Positions 60,065-64,000 of a stretch of 64,000 nt of DNA are shown piece by piece. The stretch lies in the NCBI GenBank assembly GCA_002383165.1, contig DFXK01000011.1, forward strand, positions 179,249 through 243,248, read 5' to 3'. How positions within the stretch are numbered: the first letter of the stretch is position 1; each line of letters begins with the position of its first letter. Source of the DNA: Flavobacteriales bacterium UBA4110. GTDB taxonomy: Bacteria > Bacteroidota > Bacteroidia > Flavobacteriales > Weeksellaceae. Both the position numbers and the translations under genes were made by a program. A model generated the notes under the pieces. The model was given only the letters and a program-made list of their open reading frames with translations, had not been told where the DNA came from and did no database searches.

Positions 60065-60877
60065 TTATTTTTCCTTTTTTTCGGTATTGTTGCTGTTATG
60101 CGTGAGACTTGTCTGATCATTCTCAAGCATAAATTCTCTCAATTGCTTAAATAGCTCTGAAGAGTAAACAAAATCCAAAAGGTTCTTATTTTTTGCTGTT
60201 GCTAATATATCTTTATTGCCTTCCCATTCTTTTATGCCCAATCGCAGATAGAGAATCTTTTCCCCAATCGTCATCACGGAATTCATATCGTGAGTGTTGA
60301 TAATAGTAGTGGTGTTATATTCTTTGGTGATTTCCAGCAAAAGATCATCGATTACATTAGATGTGTAAGGATCTAAGCCCGAATTAGGTTCATCGCAGAA
60401 CAGATACTTTGGATTATTAACAATAGCTCTTGCTATGGCAACCCTTTTCTGCATTCCCCCGGAGATTTCTGAAGGGAATTTTTTATTCGCATTCTGAAGA
60501 TTGACACGACCTATTACTTCCAAAACTTTTCGTTTCTTTTCTCGGTAAGTTAGATTGGTAAACATATCTAGAGGGAAACTGATGTTTTCTTCAACAGTCA
60601 TGGAATCGAAAAGCGCACTTCCCTGAAAAACGGTTCCAATCTCTGCGCGCAAAGCCTGTTTGTCATCTCGGGACATCTGTACAATATCTCTTCCATCAAA
60701 GAGAATGCCTCCGCTGGATGGCTCGAAAACATTCAGCAGGCACTTGAGAAATACTGTTTTTCCGGAGCCACTTTGTCCAATTACCAGGTTTACTTTTCCG
60801 GTATCAAATGTTGTGGAAATACCTTTTAGAACTTCGACACCATCAAAACTTTTTCTTAAATCTTTAACTTCTATCAT
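60065..60877 (-). CDS. MlaF-type ABC transporter ATP-binding protein
   Basis: About 270 residues from the ATG at 60877, which overlaps the permease stop as TGATG. The longer open frame to 60937 lies inside the permease. Walker A is GQSGSGKTV, the signature SGGMQKRVAIARA and Walker B YLFCDEPNSGLDP, followed by the H-loop NTHDMNS. It belongs to the MlaF/MkL group that powers lipid transport with MlaE-type permeases. The substrate-binding MCE protein is not in the window. Confidence 0.93.
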   Translation of the reverse strand: MIEVKDLRKSFDGVEVLKGISTTFDTGKVNLVIGQSGSGKTVFLKCLLNVFEPSSGGILFDGRDIVQMSRDDKQALRAEIGTVFQGSALFDSMTVEENISFPLDMFTNLTYREKKRKVLEVIGRVNLQNANKKFPSEISGGMQKRVAIARAIVNNPKYLFCDEPNSGLDPYTSNVIDDLLLEITKEYNTTTIINTHDMNSVMTIGEKILYLRLGIKEWEGNKDILATAKNKNLLDFVYSSELFKQLREFMLENDQTSLTHNSNNTEKKEK

Positions 60878-61629
60878 CAGCTTAACAACATTTGGGTTAG
60901 TAATAGATCCATTATAATTACAGAAACCATAGTCCACACTACAGCTTGTGTGCTGGCACGTCCCACTTCCAAAGATCCGCCCTTTACATTATAACCGAAA
61001 TAGGCAGGAATTGTAGCTATCAGAAATGCAAAAACAGCTGTTTTCAGAAAAGCGTACCAGATAAAATAAGATGGCATATACATCTGGATACCTGTTATAT
61101 AATCTGCTTTTGTCCAGTTTCCTGTTGCGATTCCGGCAATATATCCGCCCCAGATTCCTACTGCAATACTTATTGCAATGAGTAGTGGATTAAATATCAC
61201 ACTGGCTACAATTTTTGGCAAAATAAGAAAATTGGGAGAATTGACACCCATAATGTCTAAAGCATCGATCTGCTCTGTAACCCTCATTGTCCCAATGCTC
61301 GAAGCGATGTAGGAACCAACTTTTCCGGCAAGTATAACAGAAATAATGGTAGGAGAGAACTCCAAAATCAGCACCACTTTGGTTGCGTAACCAATAAAAC
61401 TGTTAGGGATAGGAAAAGATGATGCGCTGAAGTTATTATACATCTGAATAGCAACAACCGCTCCTACAAAGAAAGATGTGAATAATACCAATCCAAAGGA
61501 ATTGACGCCGAGGTCATAAAATTCTCTTACCAGCAGCTTGAGATATACATTTCTTTTCTGAGGCTTGTTTAGGACTTTTCCCAACAATAGAAAATATTCT
61601 CCTACGGATTCAAATAGTCGTTTTAACAT
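60877..61629 (-). CDS. MlaE-type ABC transporter permease
   Basis: A 250-residue permease of the MlaE/YrbE family. Five hydrophobic segments are visible, and the hallmark GTMRVTEQIDALDIMGVNSPNFLILPKIVASVIFNPLL (residues ~123-160) includes the conserved EQIDAL coupling helix. GSYIASSIGTMRV and GGYIAGIATGNW complete the pattern. With the ATPase at 60065-60877 it forms a transporter of lipids or related hydrophobic compounds at the inner membrane. Stop and start of the two genes overlap, so translation is coupled. Confidence 0.93.
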   Translation of the reverse strand: MLKRLFESVGEYFLLLGKVLNKPQKRNVYLKLLVREFYDLGVNSFGLVLFTSFFVGAVVAIQMYNNFSASSFPIPNSFIGYATKVVLILEFSPTIISVILAGKVGSYIASSIGTMRVTEQIDALDIMGVNSPNFLILPKIVASVIFNPLLIAISIAVGIWGGYIAGIATGNWTKADYITGIQMYMPSYFIWYAFLKTAVFAFLIATIPAYFGYNVKGGSLEVGRASTQAVVWTMVSVIIMDLLLTQMLLS

Positions 61630-61658
61630 AAAGCTAAATTAGGTTTTTTTTCTAACAA

Positions 61659-63026
61659 TCAATGCGCTTTTTTGTCGCCGGTAATAATCAGAAAAATGGT
61701 TTTGAAGATGATTACAATATCCATACTAAAACTCCAATTACGGACATAAAAAGAATCTGCAAGTATTCTTTTTTTCATCCCGATGTTCATATCACCTGCG
61801 TCGCCCCGCAGTCCGCTTACCTGGGCAAGGCCGGTAATACCTGGTTTTACCATACTTCTCAAACTGTATCTGCTGATCTTCGGCTTGTAAAAATCATCCA
61901 CCAAAAGCATATGTGGCCTCGGTCCTACCACTGACATATTTCCTAATAAAACATTGATAAATTGTGGCATCTCATCCAGACTTGTTTTTCTAAGAAATTT
62001 GCCAATCTCGGTAATTCTTGGATCATTGTGATCGGTCGTTTTTTTACAAGACTGACTGTTGATTTTCATCGTTCTGAATTTGAAGCACTTGAAAACCTTA
62101 TCATGATAACCATATCGTTCCTGAATAAAAAAAGGAGAGCCTTTGGATCCATCCAATTTTATAAGTAAAATAATGATCGGAAATAACCATGTACAGATAA
62201 AAATCAGCATTAATAAAGAAAAAACAATGTCGAAAAGCCTTTTAATACCAAAATTGGTAAAAATATCTAACGGATATTTTGCTTGTGTAAGAACCGGAAC
62301 AGTTCCGATATAATTGTATTCAAACTCAAAGAAATCGTTCTGAACAGTATTTGGAACCAGAGAGATTTTCACTTTATTAAGTTCTGCCTGATGAAAAAGC
62401 TCTTCTTCGAAACTCTTTTCCAATGTATGTTCTGATGGGATAAAAACGGTATGTATGCCATTGTCTTTCCAAAATCTCGCAATATACTCCAGATCAATAT
62501 TTCCTGCGTAATCGTATATTCTGTAACCGAAATCTTTTCTCTCGCTAATGATGTCTCGAAGAACATTGGTAGATGCTGTTTCTGCGATAAACATAACATT
62601 CCTATGATTTTTCCCGATACTCCGGATATATTTCAGAAGAAAAAATATCAGTGTTTTTACAGGAATTACAATTAATGCCAAGATAATCGCCAGGTAGAAA
62701 CGTTCCGTTTTCAGGAAATCATTATTACTGACTTTTCCCAGCAGAACTACCCCAATAAAAAAGAAAAAAACATGTATTATGATTCTCTCCAGATATAAGG
62801 TGTAGGTAATATTTCTAGGAATGTGATATAATCTTGTCCTTCCGCTAAGTAAAAGCCAGAAAAAGCATAGTAATAAAACAGAAAGTATGTTTTGTTCCAG
62901 AGACTCCGAATCATATTTGATTTCAAAATTTCTTCGGTAATATGAAACAAAAACTGATGCTACCAGTAACATATCTAGTAGAATCACGAAGGCTTTGAAA
63001 TATCTAGAATATCGGAGTCGCTGCAT
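61659..63026 (-). CDS. Exopolysaccharide polyprenyl-phosphate sugar transferase
   Basis: A 455-residue initiating glycosyltransferase. The N-terminal half has four membrane helices (residues ~8-28, 42-62, 80-105, 110-130) and a CoA-binding-like cytoplasmic segment. The C-terminal bacterial sugar transferase domain starts at KRLFDIVFSLLMLIFICTWLFPI and shows FKFRTM, FLRKTSLDEMPQFINVLLGNMSVVGPRPHM and MVKPGITGLAQVSG. It loads a sugar-1-phosphate onto undecaprenyl phosphate in capsule or exopolysaccharide synthesis. No other polysaccharide genes are near. Confidence 0.94.
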   Translation of the reverse strand: MQRLRYSRYFKAFVILLDMLLVASVFVSYYRRNFEIKYDSESLEQNILSVLLLCFFWLLLSGRTRLYHIPRNITYTLYLERIIIHVFFFFIGVVLLGKVSNNDFLKTERFYLAIILALIVIPVKTLIFFLLKYIRSIGKNHRNVMFIAETASTNVLRDIISERKDFGYRIYDYAGNIDLEYIARFWKDNGIHTVFIPSEHTLEKSFEEELFHQAELNKVKISLVPNTVQNDFFEFEYNYIGTVPVLTQAKYPLDIFTNFGIKRLFDIVFSLLMLIFICTWLFPIIILLIKLDGSKGSPFFIQERYGYHDKVFKCFKFRTMKINSQSCKKTTDHNDPRITEIGKFLRKTSLDEMPQFINVLLGNMSVVGPRPHMLLVDDFYKPKISRYSLRSMVKPGITGLAQVSGLRGDAGDMNIGMKKRILADSFYVRNWSFSMDIVIIFKTIFLIITGDKKAH

Positions 63027-63038
63027 AAACTTCCAAAT

Positions 63039-63671
63039 TTAAGGAATATTTAGATACTTATGCGTTTGGATGGAGGAACGCCATTCCGGATTTTCAAGAA
63101 TAAAATCTGTAATTTTAGGATACATCGCATCGCGTTTGCTCCATTCGCTTTGGAGATACAGTACGCAGTTATCATTGGTTTTAGCCTGCTGCTCCTGAGC
63201 AAATTTGAAATCATTATTGTTGAAAATAATCATCTTAAGTTCACTGGCAACTTTATAGATATCTTCCAGCGGAAGTCCTGTTTTCTTCGGCGAAAGCGTG
63301 ATCCAATCTAGATGACCGCTCATAGGATATGCGCCAGATGTTTCGATATGAATGGTACATCCTAATTCTTTTAACTGGGATGTAAGTATTTCCAGATTCC
63401 ACATTAGTGGTTCGCCACCGGTCAGAACAATGGTTTTACAATATTTTGCTGCAGTTTCCGCTATTTCTGTGGCATCCATCAATGGGTGGAGTTTTGGATC
63501 CCAGCTTTCCTTCACGTCGCACCAGTGACAGCCTACGTCGCAGCCGCCTAAGCGGATGAAATAGGCCGCTTTCCCGGCGTGAAATCCCTCCCCTTGAATA
63601 GTGTAAAAATGCTCCATCACCGGGAGCATTTTACCTTCTTTTAATAGTAATTCTTCTTGTTCTTTAGTCAT
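63039..63671 (-). CDS. queE: 7-carboxy-7-deazaguanine synthase
   Basis: A 210-residue radical SAM enzyme of queuosine/7-deazaguanine synthesis. TIQGEGFHAGKAAYFIRLGGCDVGCHWCDVKESWD contains the QueE CxxxCxxC (Cys44, 48, 51) and the GEG start. TGGEPLM follows, and ETSGAYPM and the SPKKTGLP block are also typical. It converts 6-carboxy-tetrahydropterin to 7-carboxy-7-deazaguanine. Its start overlaps the folD stop by 8 bases, so they are co-transcribed. Confidence 0.95.
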   Translation of the reverse strand: MTKEQEELLLKEGKMLPVMEHFYTIQGEGFHAGKAAYFIRLGGCDVGCHWCDVKESWDPKLHPLMDATEIAETAAKYCKTIVLTGGEPLMWNLEILTSQLKELGCTIHIETSGAYPMSGHLDWITLSPKKTGLPLEDIYKVASELKMIIFNNNDFKFAQEQQAKTNDNCVLYLQSEWSKRDAMYPKITDFILENPEWRSSIQTHKYLNIP

Positions 63672-63939
63672 TATAAACCGAGGTTTTATAAGCGATAATA
63701 GTATTTTTCATCAGCATTGCGCGCGTCATTGGACCCACTCCGCCAGGAACCGGAGTGATCCAGCTTGCTTTTTCTGCGCAGCTGTCAAAATCTACATCGC
63801 CTGCGAGATGATACCCTTTTTCCGAATCATCATCTACTCTTGTAATGCCAACATCCACAATCACTGCACCTTGCTTAATCATTTCTCCTTTCAGAAAATT
63901 TGGGTCGCCCAGTGCTGTTATCACGATATCGGCTTTTTT
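63664..63939 (-). CDS. folD: folD, 3' part (5' end lost in low-quality sequence)
   Basis: About 90 residues of the C-terminal dehydrogenase half of methylenetetrahydrofolate dehydrogenase/cyclohydrolase are readable: KKADIVITALGDPNF, KQGAVIVDVGITRV, GDVDFDSCAEKASWITPVPGGVGPMTRAMLMKNT. This is the terminal NADP+-site portion and GGVGPMT signature of FolD. Beyond 63939 the sequence is homopolymer noise, so the gene is cut by poor data, not by a natural event. It overlaps the queE start. Confidence 0.9.
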   Translation of the reverse strand, partial: KKADIVITALGDPNFLKGEMIKQGAVIVDVGITRVDDDSEKGYHLAGDVDFDSCAEKASWITPVPGGVGPMTRAMLMKNTIIAYKTSVYND

Positions 63940-64000
63940 TTTTTTATTTTTTTTTTTTTTTTTGTTAGAATGTGTTTTTTAAAAAAAAAAAAAACTTTTT
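63940..64000. other. Homopolymer noise at window end (likely contig-end artefact)
   Basis: From about 63940 the sequence is almost only T, then A, with a short mixed spacer. It interrupts folD where normal coding sequence is expected. It is best read as bad sequence at a contig end, not as biology. Confidence 0.75.

Overview
This window reads as chromosomal DNA of a low-GC Flavobacteriia member, most like Chryseobacterium, Epilithonimonas or another Weeksellaceae genus. The lineage call is an inference. It rests on a MurF-alanine racemase fusion, menaquinone synthesis (menD), 2TM-domain proteins beside a LytS-type kinase, the DUF4271-hemD pair, a TonB receptor with a carboxypeptidase-like leader domain, many -7 promoter elements of the Bacteroidetes form TAnnTTTG, and starts that mostly lack a Shine-Dalgarno sequence. 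No tRNA, rRNA, CRISPR array, prophage or insertion sequence with a recognisable transposase was seen. Most of the window is housekeeping sequence.

Layout. 1-2.7 kb: a minus-strand two-component operon (LytS-like kinase with a fused 2TM domain, three free 2TM proteins, a cut-off response regulator). 2.8-8.9 kb: a radical SAM protein, an M90 peptidase, menD, a GIY-YIG nuclease gene bracketed by a perfect 28-bp inverted repeat, and pabB-pabC. 8.9-13.9 kb: membrane proteins, an AI-2E-type transporter, DUF3820 and uvrB. 14-20 kb: guaC, a nucleosidase, fabG, rsmI, an acidic protein and tdk. 20-27 kb: a plus-strand run murF-alr, patatin/beta-barrel, ybeY, mnmG. 27-33 kb: a methyltransferase, pgk, an AT-rich 735-bp gap with DnaA-box-like sites, rpiB and rnr. 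33-46 kb: LysE exporter, LD-carboxypeptidase, YraN, Cu/Zn SOD, TonB receptor, DUF4271-hemD, an S9 peptidase and a HisKA/OmpR two-component pair. 46-59 kb: L,D-transpeptidase, omega-amidase-like enzyme, thioredoxin and a CstB-like persulfide dioxygenase-rhodanese, mutS, small lipoproteins, an HI0933-type flavoprotein, a thioesterase, thiL, an M48 lipoprotein peptidase and an AraC regulator. 59-64 kb: a beta-barrel protein, an MlaE/MlaF-type ABC pair, a sugar transferase, queE and the 3' part of folD. The last ~60 bases are homopolymer noise that looks like a bad contig end.

Two signals stand out. First, the pgk-rpiB gap looks like a replication origin: one perfect DnaA box, several one-mismatch boxes and an extremely AT-rich arm. 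Two parS-like palindromes flank mnmG a few kb away, and a third lies near 35.8 kb. Second, the GIY-YIG gene and its 28-bp inverted repeats form a compact 396-bp unit. An 84-bp palindrome-bounded repeat near 47.9 kb and a solo end near 33.8 kb resemble its termini, which suggests a small family of repeats possibly served by a nuclease.
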